From Paraburkholderia rhizosphaerae (GTDB lineage Bacteria > Pseudomonadota > Gammaproteobacteria > Burkholderiales > Burkholderiaceae), in assembly GCF_004366595.1 (NCBI RefSeq), contig NZ_SORE01000007.1, positions 124,001-188,000 of the forward strand: a stretch of 64,000 nucleotides of DNA, written 5' to 3'. Shown here in pieces: positions 53,156 to 62,293 of the stretch (the stretch's first letter is position 1; each line of letters begins with the position of its first letter). The position numbers and the translations under genes are program-made. The notes below the pieces were generated by a model. That model was not told the DNA's origin, did not search any database, and saw only the letters and a list, made by a program, of their open reading frames with translations.

Positions 53156-53203
53156 AGTACGAGTCAACTCCCGGTTGAGCGCCGCGGTAGACGCAGTTGC
53201 GCG

Positions 53204-54802
53204 TCAGATACCGAGCGCGCATCCATCCTTGCGATGGTCCGAAGCGCCAACCAGCGAGCCGGCTTCCCAATCGATCAGAATGGCTTGTGCGCCGCCGATC
53301 GCCCAGTTCGGCGCAACGAGTTCAAAGCCGCGGCGCGTCAGTTCTTCGCGTACCGCCGCGGGCAATGTGCCCTCGGCCTCCACGAGATGCGTACCCGGCC
53401 GCGGAAACACGCGCGGCAAATCCATCGCGGTTTGCATATCGAGGCCGTAGTCCAGCACTTTGGACAGAAAGTGCGCATGCCCCATCGCCTGATAACGGCC
53501 GCCCATTACGCCGAATGTCATTTTTACCTTGCCGTTTTGCGTCACCATGCCGGGAATGATCGTGTGCATTGGTCTCGCGTGAGGTGCGATTGCGTTCGGA
53601 TGACCTTCTTCGAGCGCGAAGCTTTGTCCGCGGTTATGCAGCATCACACCAGTTTGCGGCGACATAATGCCGGTGCCGAACGGATGAAATAGCGAGTTGA
53701 TAAAGCTTGCGCAATTGCGATCCTTGTCGACGACGCAGATATACACCGTGTCTTTGTGTTCCGCGGTTTTCGTCAGCGGTGCGCCAGCCGACGTGCTTTG
53801 CGCGCCGATGCGCGAGCGCATTGCGCGTATCGACTCATCGGCCAACAACTGCTCGACGTCCATCGGCTGTCCGCGCGGGTCGCCAAGCGCCGCGTCGCGA
53901 ATCGCATACGCGATGCGAGTCGCGTCGATTTCACGCTGCAAGCGGTCCGCGCCTAGTGGATCGTCATTTGCGTCAAAGCCTTCGAGCATTTTAAGGATCA
54001 TCAGCGCGATAATGCCCTGCCCGTTCGGCGGACACTCGTGCACGTCGTAACCTCTGAAACTCGCCTTGATCGGCTTCACATACTCGCCGTGGAATTGCGC
54101 GAAGTCGTCCATCGTATGCAGCCCCCCCATGCCGCGTAGGCAGGCAACGATATCTTCGGCGATAAACCCCTCGTAAAACACACGGGCTCCGGCTTGCGCG
54201 ATCGCTTCGAGCGTACGCGCAAGCAACGGCTGCCGATGCACGCTTCCCGCACGAGGCGGCTTGCCATCGACCAGCATCTGCTGCCGCGCGGCCTTGTCGA
54301 GTGACAGCAGTTGAACCTGATTGGCCCAGTCCGCCGCGGCGCGCGGCGCGACTGCATAACCATCGCGTGCGAACCCGATTGCGGGCGCAAGCAGTTGCTT
54401 GAGCGGCAGCGAGCCGTGATCGCGCGCCAGCGTTGCCCACGCATCGACCGCACCGGGCACCGTGACCGCATGCGGCGAATGACGGTCGATGGCGGTTACA
54501 CCACGCGAGCGAAGCGCGGCGACGCTCGCCGCGGCCGGCGCCCAGCCTGAGCCGTTGAAGGCGATGATATCGTCCGAGCCGCGCCGCGAGTACAGCGCAA
54601 AGCAGTCGCCGCCGACCCCGGTCGAGCCGGGCTCGACAACACACTGCACCGCACATGCGGCAATCGCGGCATCCATTGCGTTGCCGCCCGCTTCAAGCAC
54701 CCTGACCGCGGCGAGCGTCGACGCCGGATGGGACGTCGCTGCCATGCCGGTGGTCGACATAACCAGCGACCGCCCCGGCTGTTCGAAATCTCTCATTTGC
54801 AT
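53204..54802 (-). CDS. Gamma-glutamyltransferase family protein
   Basis: 532-residue N-terminal nucleophile hydrolase precursor. The autocleavage/nucleophile threonine is about Thr352 in AEHKDTVYICVVDKD, giving a large and a small subunit. ATSHPASTLAAVRVLEAGGNAMDAAIA opens the fold and PPNGQGIIALMILKMLEG precedes the cleavage site. There is no signal peptide, unlike classical periplasmic Ggt, so it should act in the cytosol on an imported or intermediate gamma-glutamyl compound. ATG 54802 and ATG 54796 are both possible starts. It is 8 bp after the aminotransferase gene. Confidence 0.9.
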   Translation of the reverse strand: MQMRDFEQPGRSLVMSTTGMAATSHPASTLAAVRVLEAGGNAMDAAIAACAVQCVVEPGSTGVGGDCFALYSRRGSDDIIAFNGSGWAPAAASVAALRSRGVTAIDRHSPHAVTVPGAVDAWATLARDHGSLPLKQLLAPAIGFARDGYAVAPRAAADWANQVQLLSLDKAARQQMLVDGKPPRAGSVHRQPLLARTLEAIAQAGARVFYEGFIAEDIVACLRGMGGLHTMDDFAQFHGEYVKPIKASFRGYDVHECPPNGQGIIALMILKMLEGFDANDDPLGADRLQREIDATRIAYAIRDAALGDPRGQPMDVEQLLADESIRAMRSRIGAQSTSAGAPLTKTAEHKDTVYICVVDKDRNCASFINSLFHPFGTGIMSPQTGVMLHNRGQSFALEEGHPNAIAPHARPMHTIIPGMVTQNGKVKMTFGVMGGRYQAMGHAHFLSKVLDYGLDMQTAMDLPRVFPRPGTHLVEAEGTLPAAVREELTRRGFELVAPNWAIGGAQAILIDWEAGSLVGASDHRKDGCALGI

Positions 54803-54810
54803 GATCCGGA

Positions 54811-56181
54811 TCAGCGGTTAGCCAGCGACTTACGCCACGCGAGCGTATCGTCCAGCGCCTTCTTCGATCCATCGAACAACGCGTCGATCTGATCGTGCGT
54901 AATGATCAGCGGCGGGCAGAAGTTAAACGTATCGCCGAGCGCACGCGTGATTACGCCATGGGCCAACGCAAACGTGCCGGCGCGCGTGGCCACGCCTTCG
55001 GCGGCCGGAAATGGCTCCTTCGTCTCCTTGTTCGCGACCAGTTCGACCGCCGCAAGCAAACCCGCACCGCGCGCCTCGCCGACCAGCGGATGTTTGCCGA
55101 GGTCGGCCAGGCGCTCCTGGAAATGAGGGATTACGCTTCTGACGTGCTCGAGAATGCCGTCCTCTTCATAGATGCGCAGCGTCTCGAGCGCGACGGCCGC
55201 GCACACCGGATGACCGCTGTAAGTGAAGCCGTGCCCGAACGTGCCGATCTTCTCGCTCTCGGACACAAGCCCGCGATAAATCGCGTCGTTGACCATCAAC
55301 GCCGAAATCGGCAGATAACCGGCCGAAAGCTGCTTCGCCATCACGATCATGTCCGGACGCATGCCGTACGTTTCCGATCCAAACAGATCGCCGGTGCGGC
55401 CAAAGCCGCAAATCACCTCATCGGCAACGAGCAGAATGTCGTAGCGTTTCAGCACCGCCTGAATCTTTTCCATGTATGTGGCAGGCGGCACGATCACGCC
55501 GCCGGACGCCATGATCGGCTCCGCAAAGAACGCAGCAATCGTATCGGCGCCTTCTTTCAGGATCAGTTTTTCAAGCGATTCGGCACAGCGCGTCGCGAAC
55601 TGTTCCTCCGTTTCGCCCGGATTCGCGTAGCGATAGTGATGCGGGCAATCCGTGTGCAGAATGCGGTCGATCGGCAAATCGAAGTCACGGTGATTGTTGG
55701 GCAAGCCTGTCAAGCTTGCCGACGCGATGGTCACGCCGTGATACGCACGCATCCGCGAAATGATCTTCTTCTTGTTCGGCCGCCCAAGCGCGTTGTTGTA
55801 ATACCAGATCAGCTTTACCGCGGTGTCGTTGGCTTCGGAACCGGAATTGGCGAAGAACACTTTCGACATCGGCACCGGTGCCAGCGAGATCAGCTTCTCC
55901 GCGAGCAGGATCGATGGCTCGGACGACTTGTGCCCGAACGAGTGGTAGAACGGCAATTTGCGCATTTGCCGGTCCGCCGCGTCGGCGAGGCGTCGCTCGC
56001 TAAAACCCAGCGACGCGCAGAAAAGCCCGCCTAACCCTTCGATATAACGTTTTCCTTCCGTGTCGTACACGTAAACGCCTTCGCCGCGATCGATCACCAT
56101 CGGCCCGACTTCGCGGTGCAGGCTCAGGTTCGTATACGGGTGAAGATAGTGATTGATGTCGTTCTGTTTCAGATTTTGCAT
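54811..56181 (-). CDS. Class III aminotransferase (omega-amine/omega-amino-acid type)
   Basis: 456-residue PLP enzyme transferring an amino group from a terminal amine to pyruvate or similar. The PLP lysine is about Lys283 in IVMAKQLSAGYLPI; VADEVICGFGRTGDLFG carries the conserved aspartate and ANSGSEANDTAVKLIWYYN the phosphate loop. AAGGA precedes ATG 56181; an ATG ten codons upstream is less likely. Adjacent to Ggt, ureohydrolase and a binding-protein importer, it likely deaminates an amine such as putrescine, 4-aminobutyrate or beta-alanine. Confidence 0.92.
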   Translation of the reverse strand: MQNLKQNDINHYLHPYTNLSLHREVGPMVIDRGEGVYVYDTEGKRYIEGLGGLFCASLGFSERRLADAADRQMRKLPFYHSFGHKSSEPSILLAEKLISLAPVPMSKVFFANSGSEANDTAVKLIWYYNNALGRPNKKKIISRMRAYHGVTIASASLTGLPNNHRDFDLPIDRILHTDCPHHYRYANPGETEEQFATRCAESLEKLILKEGADTIAAFFAEPIMASGGVIVPPATYMEKIQAVLKRYDILLVADEVICGFGRTGDLFGSETYGMRPDMIVMAKQLSAGYLPISALMVNDAIYRGLVSESEKIGTFGHGFTYSGHPVCAAVALETLRIYEEDGILEHVRSVIPHFQERLADLGKHPLVGEARGAGLLAAVELVANKETKEPFPAAEGVATRAGTFALAHGVITRALGDTFNFCPPLIITHDQIDALFDGSKKALDDTLAWRKSLANR

Positions 56182-56259
56182 TTGGAGCCGTCCTTGATTC
56201 GTCTCGTCCATGAATTCTTGTCCGATTGCTTCAGTCTGTTCTGATCTCGTACGGCCGGA

Positions 56260-57024
56260 TTACTTCATCGCGCCGCACAGAAATTTTTGCAGGCGCTCGC
56301 TTCTCGGCGTTTTCAGCACCTCGCGCGGATGCCCTTCTTCTTCGACGATGCCCTGATGAAGAAAGACCACGTGATTCGACACCTCCCGCGCAAAACCCAT
56401 TTCATGCGTGACGACGATCATCGTGCGCCCCTCTTCCGCGAGGTCGCGCATCACTCTCAACACGTCGCCGACGAGCTCGGGGTCAAGCGCCGAAGTCGGC
56501 TCATCGAACAGCAAGGCGTCTGGTTCCATCGCCAGCGCGCGCGCAATCGCGACGCGCTGCTGCTGTCCGCCCGACAAGTGCGCCGGATACGCATTCGCAA
56601 AGCGCGACATGCCGACCTGCTCGAGGTAGCGTTGCGCACGTTCCGTGGCTTCCGCTTTCGTGAGTTTCAGCACATAGCGGGGCGCTTCCAGCACGTTTTC
56701 CAGCGCTGTCATATGCGCCCACAGGTTGAAGTGCTGAAAAACCATCGCGAGCCGGGTGCGAATTTTTTGCAGTTGCGCCGGGTCCGAAATCCGTATCTGT
56801 CCGCTTTTGTCGATCGACGTTTTCACCTCATCGCCGTTCAGTGACACGCGCCCTGCCGAAGGCGATTCGAGAAAGTTGATACAACGCAGCAGCGTGCTCT
56901 TACCCGAACCGGACGAGCCGATCATGCTGATCACGTCCCCGCGTTTCGCAACCAGCGAGACGCCTTTGAGCACCTCGTTTTCTCCGTACCGCTTATGCAG
57001 GTTTTCTACAGTGAGTGCATTCAT
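56260..57024 (-). CDS. Amino-acid ABC transporter ATP-binding protein (HisP type)
   Basis: 254-residue motor subunit. Walker A GSSGSGKST (about 36-44), signature LSGGQQQRVAIARAL, Walker B ALLFDEPTSALDPELVG and H-loop VVTHEMGFAREV are all intact. The insertion GDEVKTSIDKSGQIRISDPAQL is typical of HisP-like proteins for basic amino acids. It lies 11 bp after the second permease gene. Confidence 0.95.
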   Translation of the reverse strand: MNALTVENLHKRYGENEVLKGVSLVAKRGDVISMIGSSGSGKSTLLRCINFLESPSAGRVSLNGDEVKTSIDKSGQIRISDPAQLQKIRTRLAMVFQHFNLWAHMTALENVLEAPRYVLKLTKAEATERAQRYLEQVGMSRFANAYPAHLSGGQQQRVAIARALAMEPDALLFDEPTSALDPELVGDVLRVMRDLAEEGRTMIVVTHEMGFAREVSNHVVFLHQGIVEEEGHPREVLKTPRSERLQKFLCGAMK

Positions 57025-57035
57025 GTGACGTCGCT

Positions 57036-57761
57036 CTAACCTCGGGCAAGTTTCGCAAAGTGTTGTGGCCGCAGGTGAACGAGATATTTCCGTTCGGTCA
57101 TCCGGATCAGGAACGTGATGATCGACGTCAGACCGAAATAGACCGTGCCTACCGAAATGAACGCCTCAAACGGCGCGTAGTAGTTCGCATAGAAATCGCG
57201 CGCAGCGCCGGTCAGATCGACCAGCGTGATCGCGCTAACAAGCGACGTGCCATGCAGCATAAAAATGACTTCGTTGCTATACGCCGGAATGAACCTGCGC
57301 AACGCGGACGGCAGCAGAATGCGGCGCCATGCGGTAAAGCGGCTCATGCCGTACGCTTGCGCGGCCTCGATTTCGCCGTATGGAGTCGTTCGCAATGCGC
57401 CGGCAAGGATTTCCGTCGTGTATGCGCAGGTGTTGGCGGTCAGCGCGATCATTGCGCAGCTGAACGGATCGCGCAGCAGCGAAATCACCGGGTTGCCACG
57501 CTGCCATGCGTCTTGCACCCATTGGAACTGGCCGAAGCCGTAGTAGACAATCATCAGTTGCGCCAGCAACGGAGTGCCGCGCATGAACCAGGTATAAGCC
57601 GCGACCGGGCCGCTCACCAGCCGGTTCGGCGAAACGCGTAACACCGAGAGTGGAATAGCAATCAGCAGGCCGAGCCCAAGCGAATACACGGTAAGTTGCA
57701 CGGTGATCCACAGGCCGCTTGCGTAGGCCGGAAACAGCTGGGCAATTTCGTCGAAGCTCAT
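57036..57761 (-). CDS. Amino-acid ABC transporter permease (HisM type)
   Basis: 241-residue inner-membrane permease. AYTWFMRGTPLLAQLMIVYYG and EIEAAQAYGMSRFTAWRRILLP (coupling loop) are diagnostic. Its start overlaps the previous permease gene by 4 bp. It forms a heterodimer with the HisQ-type subunit. Confidence 0.95.
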   Translation of the reverse strand: MSFDEIAQLFPAYASGLWITVQLTVYSLGLGLLIAIPLSVLRVSPNRLVSGPVAAYTWFMRGTPLLAQLMIVYYGFGQFQWVQDAWQRGNPVISLLRDPFSCAMIALTANTCAYTTEILAGALRTTPYGEIEAAQAYGMSRFTAWRRILLPSALRRFIPAYSNEVIFMLHGTSLVSAITLVDLTGAARDFYANYYAPFEAFISVGTVYFGLTSIITFLIRMTERKYLVHLRPQHFAKLARG

Positions 57762-58456
57762 GAGTGAGGTCTCCCTTCACGCACGCCCCGGTTCAACTTC
57801 ACACGCGTGCGTGCCAGACAGGCCGTCGAGCCCGAGGTCACGATCAGATAAACGACGCATGCGGCAAGATAGAAGGTCATCGGCGCCTGCGTCGTGCGGC
57901 CGGCCTGGTCCGCGATAAACATCACGTCATGCAGCCCGATCAGCGAAGCGATCGCCGTGGTCTTTAGCAGTACGAGCCAGTTATTGACGGCCGCCGGCAA
58001 CGCAAGGCGCACCATCTGCGGAAACAGGATGCGGCGAAACGCGAGCCACCCGGAGAAGCCATATGCGCGGGCCGCTTCCATCTGGCCGCGCGGCACGCCC
58101 AGCATCGCGCCGCGAAATGTCTCGGTGTAGTACGCACCGAAGATAAGGCCAATCGTGAAGATGGCGGTCACGAACGCGTCGACGTCGGGCGCGTGAAAAC
58201 CGAGTGCAGCGCAGACCCGGTTGAGGATGATCTGGCCGCCGTAAAACACCAGCAACATCATCACGAACTCAGGCACGCCGCGAATCAGCGTCGTATACGC
58301 GGTAGCGATCGACACCAGCGAACGCGAATTCGACAGCTTCGCCATCGCACCCGCCATCCCCACGCATACCGCGACGATGACGGACGAAACCGCAAGCACG
58401 AGCGTGAGCCCGGCGCCTCTTGCCAGCGCCGGCAAATATTCCTGCAGATCGGACAT
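57758..58456 (-). CDS. Amino-acid ABC transporter permease (HisQ type)
   Basis: 232-residue inner-membrane permease. TTLIRGVPEFVMMLLVFYGG and QMEAARAYGFSGWLAFRRILFP mark the family and coupling loop. It is separated from the binding-protein gene by an 80-bp gap that holds a stem-loop. Confidence 0.95.
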   Translation of the reverse strand: MSDLQEYLPALARGAGLTLVLAVSSVIVAVCVGMAGAMAKLSNSRSLVSIATAYTTLIRGVPEFVMMLLVFYGGQIILNRVCAALGFHAPDVDAFVTAIFTIGLIFGAYYTETFRGAMLGVPRGQMEAARAYGFSGWLAFRRILFPQMVRLALPAAVNNWLVLLKTTAIASLIGLHDVMFIADQAGRTTQAPMTFYLAACVVYLIVTSGSTACLARTRVKLNRGVREGRPHS

Positions 58457-58480
58457 GACAATCCCTTAGATCGTTCGTCA

Positions 58481-58511
58481 GGCTGCCGGTACCGGAACGC
58501 GACCGGCAGCC
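58481..58511 (-). other. Stem-loop after amino-acid-binding-protein gene
   Basis: GGCTGCCGGT (58481-58490), 11-nt loop, ACCGGCAGCC (58502-58511): a perfect 10-bp stem between the binding-protein and first permease genes, with no U-tract. Same position as the stem-loops in the other two importer operons. Confidence 0.6.
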
Positions 58512-58536
58512 ATTGCGCTGCGCGTTATCTACCCGA

Positions 58537-59334
58537 TCAATAGATGTCGAAGTTGAAATACTTCTTTTCGATGGATTGGTAGACGCCGTTAGCACGAATG
58601 GCGTCGATCGCCTGATTGAGCTGCAACCGCAGATCGTCGTCGGACTTGCGAACCGGAATGCCGTAACCCTCGCCAAGCAGCGTTTTCTGCTCGGGCGTCG
58701 TGCCGACGATCGGGCCACCGACGAATTGGTAGTTCGCGCCCTCAGGCTTGGTCAGAAACCCGGAGTACGCGGCTGTCGCATCCTGCAGCGCGGCGTCGAT
58801 GCGCCCGGAGCGCAGGTCGAGGAACACTTCGTCCTGCGTCGCGTAGCGGACCAGTTGAACGCCGTTCGGCACCCAGTACGCAGTCGCGTATTTGTCCCCT
58901 AGCGTGCCGCGCTGCACGCCGACGCGCTTACCCTTGAGTTCCGCCGGGGTCGCATCCTTGATCGGACTGTTCTTCGCGACCACCAGCCGGCGCGGCGTGT
59001 TGTAGTACTTCTCGGTAAACGCGACCTTCTGCTTGCGTTCGGCCGTAATCGCCACCGATGCGACGATCGCATCGATCTTTTCTGCCTGCAATGCCGGAAT
59101 CAGACCGTCCCAACTGAGCTGAACCAGCGTGCAGTTCGCATGCATTTGCGCGCACAGCGCGTGAATCATGTCGATATCGAAGCCGACCGGCTGACCGTCG
59201 GGTTGCATCGACGAGAACGGCGGGTAGGCGCCCTCGTAGCCGATGCGAATGTCTTTCCACTCTTTTGCGTGAGCGTTGATCGCGCCTAGCGCCATGGCTA
59301 GCAGCAATAGGGTTTTCTTGATGCCTGGTTTCAT
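58537..59334 (-). CDS. Periplasmic basic-amino-acid-type binding protein (ArgT/HisJ-like)
   Basis: 265 residues. The signal peptide ends NAHA; the mature protein starts with IRIGYEGAYPPFSSMQPDG and contains GFDIDMIHALCAQMHANC and WDGLIPALQAEKIDAIVASV, standard for lysine/arginine/ornithine/histidine-binding proteins. A disulfide pair in DMIHALCAQMHANC is typical. First gene of the leftward importer-catabolic operon; a GntR-like site lies about 85-100 bp upstream. The ligand may be arginine-like, fitting the downstream ureohydrolase. Confidence 0.94.
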   Translation of the reverse strand: MKPGIKKTLLLLAMALGAINAHAKEWKDIRIGYEGAYPPFSSMQPDGQPVGFDIDMIHALCAQMHANCTLVQLSWDGLIPALQAEKIDAIVASVAITAERKQKVAFTEKYYNTPRRLVVAKNSPIKDATPAELKGKRVGVQRGTLGDKYATAYWVPNGVQLVRYATQDEVFLDLRSGRIDAALQDATAAYSGFLTKPEGANYQFVGGPIVGTTPEQKTLLGEGYGIPVRKSDDDLRLQLNQAIDAIRANGVYQSIEKKYFNFDIY

Positions 59335-59417
59335 ATTGACGCTCTAGATTGGATCTCGTTGAAAATGACAGCTTGGAATCGGATTGAAATGGTCGTACCG
59401 AATCGCACGTTTCTGAC

Positions 59418-59432
59418 TAGTACACCTTACTA
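59418..59432. promoter_or_regulatory. Candidate GntR/FCD operator
   Basis: TAGTA-CACCT-TACTA is an inverted repeat in the 133-bp gap between the GntR gene and the importer operon, within a longer AT-rich patch. Position suits control of the operon by the adjacent regulator; binding is inferred. Confidence 0.4.
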
Positions 59433-59467
59433 ATGTAAGAAGCAGCCCGCGGGCCGCTTCACTCTCT

Positions 59468-60136
59468 CTAGCTGGTCGTCATCCAGTCGCGCAACGCAGG
59501 CACCGTCGCCTCGATATGCTCGCGCACGGCCGCTTCAAGCAGCAGCGGGTCGCCTGCCTTGATTGCGCTGATGATCGTCATGTGATCGTCGCGCGACGTC
59601 ATCGGCTTGTCGGCCAGTTCCAGCCAAAGCCGCATATGCGGCTCCATCACGGTGTGCAGTCCGCCGATCTGTGCAATAAGGCGCCGTCGTCCGCATAGCT
59701 GGCACAGGTACTCGTGAAAATTGCGGTGCGCGGTGACCCACTGCTGCACATCCTGTTCGACACGTTCCATCACGTCGATCAGGCGCGTGAGCTCCGAGAT
59801 ATGTTCCGGCGTGATCTTCGGCATCGCCATGCGCGCGGCGAGTCCTTCGAGCGCGCCGCGCATGCAGAACACCTCTTCCATTTCGTCCGCATCGAGGCCG
59901 CGCACCAGCGCTCCGCGATTAGGCCGGATCACGAGCAGCCCTTCGCTCGCCAACCGGCGGAATGCTTCGCGCACCGGCATGCGGCTCGTGTTGATTTCAG
60001 CGGCGATTTCTTCGGGAATCAGCCGGTGGCCGGCTTTGTACGTGCCCATCCGGATGCGGTAGAGCACGTACGCGTACGCCTCCTCCTCCGCGGTCGCGGG
60101 AAAATGGGCATGCGAGGAATGCAAGTGAGATTCCAT
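59468..60136 (-). CDS. GntR-family regulator, FCD domain
   Basis: 222 residues. Winged helix (about 15-85) with LIPEEIAAEINTSRMPVREA and FRRLASEGLLVIRPNRGA; the all-helical FCD effector domain follows (about 95-215) with metal/ligand histidines in HRNFHEYLCQLCGRRRL and REHIEA. The ATG at 60136 begins MESHLHSSHAHFPA. It is upstream of and codirectional with the importer-aminotransferase-Ggt-ureohydrolase genes, its likely targets, with an amino acid or organic acid as effector. Confidence 0.93.
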   Translation of the reverse strand: MESHLHSSHAHFPATAEEEAYAYVLYRIRMGTYKAGHRLIPEEIAAEINTSRMPVREAFRRLASEGLLVIRPNRGALVRGLDADEMEEVFCMRGALEGLAARMAMPKITPEHISELTRLIDVMERVEQDVQQWVTAHRNFHEYLCQLCGRRRLIAQIGGLHTVMEPHMRLWLELADKPMTSRDDHMTIISAIKAGDPLLLEAAVREHIEATVPALRDWMTTS

Positions 60137-60442
60137 GATCAGACGGCAGGCTTACGAGACCGTTGCGCGCTCAACGACGTGTTTGTCGCAACGCCGGCGC
60201 TTCTACGGTGGTCCGCCAGGCGGGTGCGCGTTGCACGCGAAGTGGCGCATCTGGCGTATCGACTATCGTGCGGAATCATGAAACGATTTTGTAAGAGTGG
60301 ATATTTGTATCTACGGAGCCAAATATACCGCGTCAAAAATGATGTCGAATAGTTGTTAACCCCAGGAGAGGTGACCGAAGCAGGTCATGTTGCCGATGAA
60401 ATTGGCAGTGCCACGCGATAGCGCGCGACCCCCGAGCGCCGC
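60137..60442. other. 306-bp gap between gabR and the GntR gene
   Basis: No coding frame recognised. It holds an AT-rich inverted repeat ATATTTG (60301-60307) and CAAATAT (60320-60326) with a 12-bp spacer, about 165 bp upstream of the GntR start, a possible second regulator site. Confidence 0.4.
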
Positions 60443-62149
60443 TCACGCGAATTGCGGGAGCGTCGCTTGAATAGCTTGCGCCAGTGTGTCGAACGCGGGC
60501 GCGATCTCGTCGTCCGGCACGCAAGCGTAGCCGAGCAGCAGCCCCGCCGACGCATGCGACCGATCGGCGTAGTACCCGGACAGCGGCCGCACGACGATGT
60601 TGCGCTCGAGCGCCGCGTGGGCGACCACGCGATCGTCGACGCCTTCGGGCAATGGCATCACAAGATGCAATCCCGCATCGCCGCCGACCGCCGCGAACGT
60701 ATCGCCGAAACGCTGCGCGGCGGCATCGAGCAATATTTGACGGCGCTGACCATAAAGCGTGCGCATCTTGCGGATATGCGACGCGAAATGCCCTTCCGCG
60801 ATGAACTCGGCGAGCACGGCTTGCTGCAGCAGTTGCCCCTCGCGGTACAACTCCGCGCTCGCGGTCGCAAAGCTTTCCGCGAGCTCTTCCGGCACCACGA
60901 TATAGCCGACCCGCAGGCCCGGAAACAGCGTCTTGCCGAAGCTGCCGACGTAGATCACCTGTCCCGCGGTATCGAGCCCTTGCAGCGACGCGAGCGGCCG
61001 GCTGCCGTAGCGGAATTCGCTGTCGTAATCGTCTTCGATAATCCAGCATTGCGTCTGCCGCGCGTACTCGAGCAGCATGCGGCGGCGCGCAAGACTCATC
61101 ACCATGCCGAGCGGGTACTGATGCGACGGCGTGACGAGCATCAGCTTCGGCGGCTGGGCGAGATCGGCGGGCGTCGGGTTGATGCCTTCATGGTCGACGG
61201 CGATCGGCCTCGGCTGCAACCCGGACACCTGCAGCACGCTGCGCACACCCCAGTAGCACGGGTCCTCGGTCCAGATCACATCGCCCGCGTCGGACAGCAG
61301 CCGCACCGCGAGATCGATCGACTGATGAATGCCGGTCGTGATCACCACTTGCTGCGGTGTGCAGCGCACCGAGCGCGACGCGCGCAGATAGTCGGCCAAT
61401 GCACGGCGCAACAGCGTAGACCCGCCGCCCGGCGCGTAAGTCAGCAGGTCGTGACGTGCGCGCCGCCAATACCGGTTCTGCAAGCGGCTCCATACGCGCG
61501 CCGGGAACCGCGTCACATCCGGCACGCCAGGCATGAATGCGCCCCACTGGCGCTTCGAGACGCCAGCGCCCGCAAGCAGGCGCTGGCCGCGCGCGGACAA
61601 CGGTCGCAGTAAAGGTGAAGCCTGCGCGACAGTCGCTTCCGGTTGCGAGACCTGGTGCCGCGATGACCGCGCAGACGAAGACGACGAAGACAACGCCAAC
61701 GCTGCGGCAGGCTGCGCAGTCGATGTGCTGCCGCTCGCGGACCGCGGCAAATCACGCTGCGCGCTTGCGCTTGACGCCGTTGCACGGGCCGCAAGCACGT
61801 CGATGCGTGCATCGGCACGCCAATCCACCGCATCGCGCATTGCGTCGCGACGCCAATCGACCGCGTGTTCAGTGACGCCGACAATTTCATCGGGTGATGT
61901 ATCCATCACGAACGTGCCACGCCCGGTCGCCGCCGAAACGTACCCTTCCAGCACAAGCTGTTCGTATACCTGCGTGACGGTATTGCGCCCGATGTCCAAC
62001 TCCCGCGCGAGCAGCCGCGAAGACGGCAACCGCGTGCCCGACGGCAGTTCACGCGACAGGATGGCCCGCTGCAGCAACCCGTGTAGTTGACGGTACAGCG
62101 GCTGATCGCCGCGGCGATCGAGCCGTTGCGCCAGCCAGTCGGACAACAT
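60443..62149 (-). CDS. gabR: MocR/GabR-family PLP-dependent transcriptional regulator
   Basis: 568 residues. N-terminal GntR winged helix (about 15-85: LPSSRLLARELDIGRNTVTQ, then EQLVLEGYVSAATGRGTFV), a long low-complexity linker rich in Ala/Ser/Arg (about 100-190, with a run of serines), and a fold-I aminotransferase domain (about 195-565) with IIEDDYDSEFRYG and the PLP lysine in VGSFGKTLFPGLRVGY (about Lys406). It is divergent from gabT-gabD, the classic GabR arrangement, so GABA is the likely effector. ATG 62149 (MLSDWLAQRL) fits the family; its ribosome binding site is weak. Confidence 0.92.
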   Translation of the reverse strand: MLSDWLAQRLDRRGDQPLYRQLHGLLQRAILSRELPSGTRLPSSRLLARELDIGRNTVTQVYEQLVLEGYVSAATGRGTFVMDTSPDEIVGVTEHAVDWRRDAMRDAVDWRADARIDVLAARATASSASAQRDLPRSASGSTSTAQPAAALALSSSSSSARSSRHQVSQPEATVAQASPLLRPLSARGQRLLAGAGVSKRQWGAFMPGVPDVTRFPARVWSRLQNRYWRRARHDLLTYAPGGGSTLLRRALADYLRASRSVRCTPQQVVITTGIHQSIDLAVRLLSDAGDVIWTEDPCYWGVRSVLQVSGLQPRPIAVDHEGINPTPADLAQPPKLMLVTPSHQYPLGMVMSLARRRMLLEYARQTQCWIIEDDYDSEFRYGSRPLASLQGLDTAGQVIYVGSFGKTLFPGLRVGYIVVPEELAESFATASAELYREGQLLQQAVLAEFIAEGHFASHIRKMRTLYGQRRQILLDAAAQRFGDTFAAVGGDAGLHLVMPLPEGVDDRVVAHAALERNIVVRPLSGYYADRSHASAGLLLGYACVPDDEIAPAFDTLAQAIQATLPQFA

Positions 62150-62163
62150 CGTGGCCCGCAAAA

Positions 62164-62209
62164 TTGGCTCCTTTATTTTTACAAAGATGGCTCTCAAACC
62201 AGGAGCCAA
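62164..62209. promoter_or_regulatory. MocR-type operator region of gabR-gabT
   Basis: TTGGCTCCT (62164-62172) and its exact inverted copy AGGAGCCAA (62201-62209) flank a third half-site TGGCTCT (62188-62194) in direct orientation with the first. One inverted and one direct copy is characteristic of MocR-family sites. The region lies between the divergent genes; a weak TTATAG -10 for gabT sits at 62216-62221. Confidence 0.65.
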
Positions 62210-62293
62210 AGCTGATTATAGTCGGCGACATAGATCGCTCGCGGCGCGCAAACGGCCGCAGCCCCAAAAATCCGGATGCCCCCAGGAGGAGTG

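Noticed and set aside
60452..61612. 386-codon frame antisense to gabR
   Set aside because: No recognisable domain and biased composition; gabR motifs are intact on the other strand.
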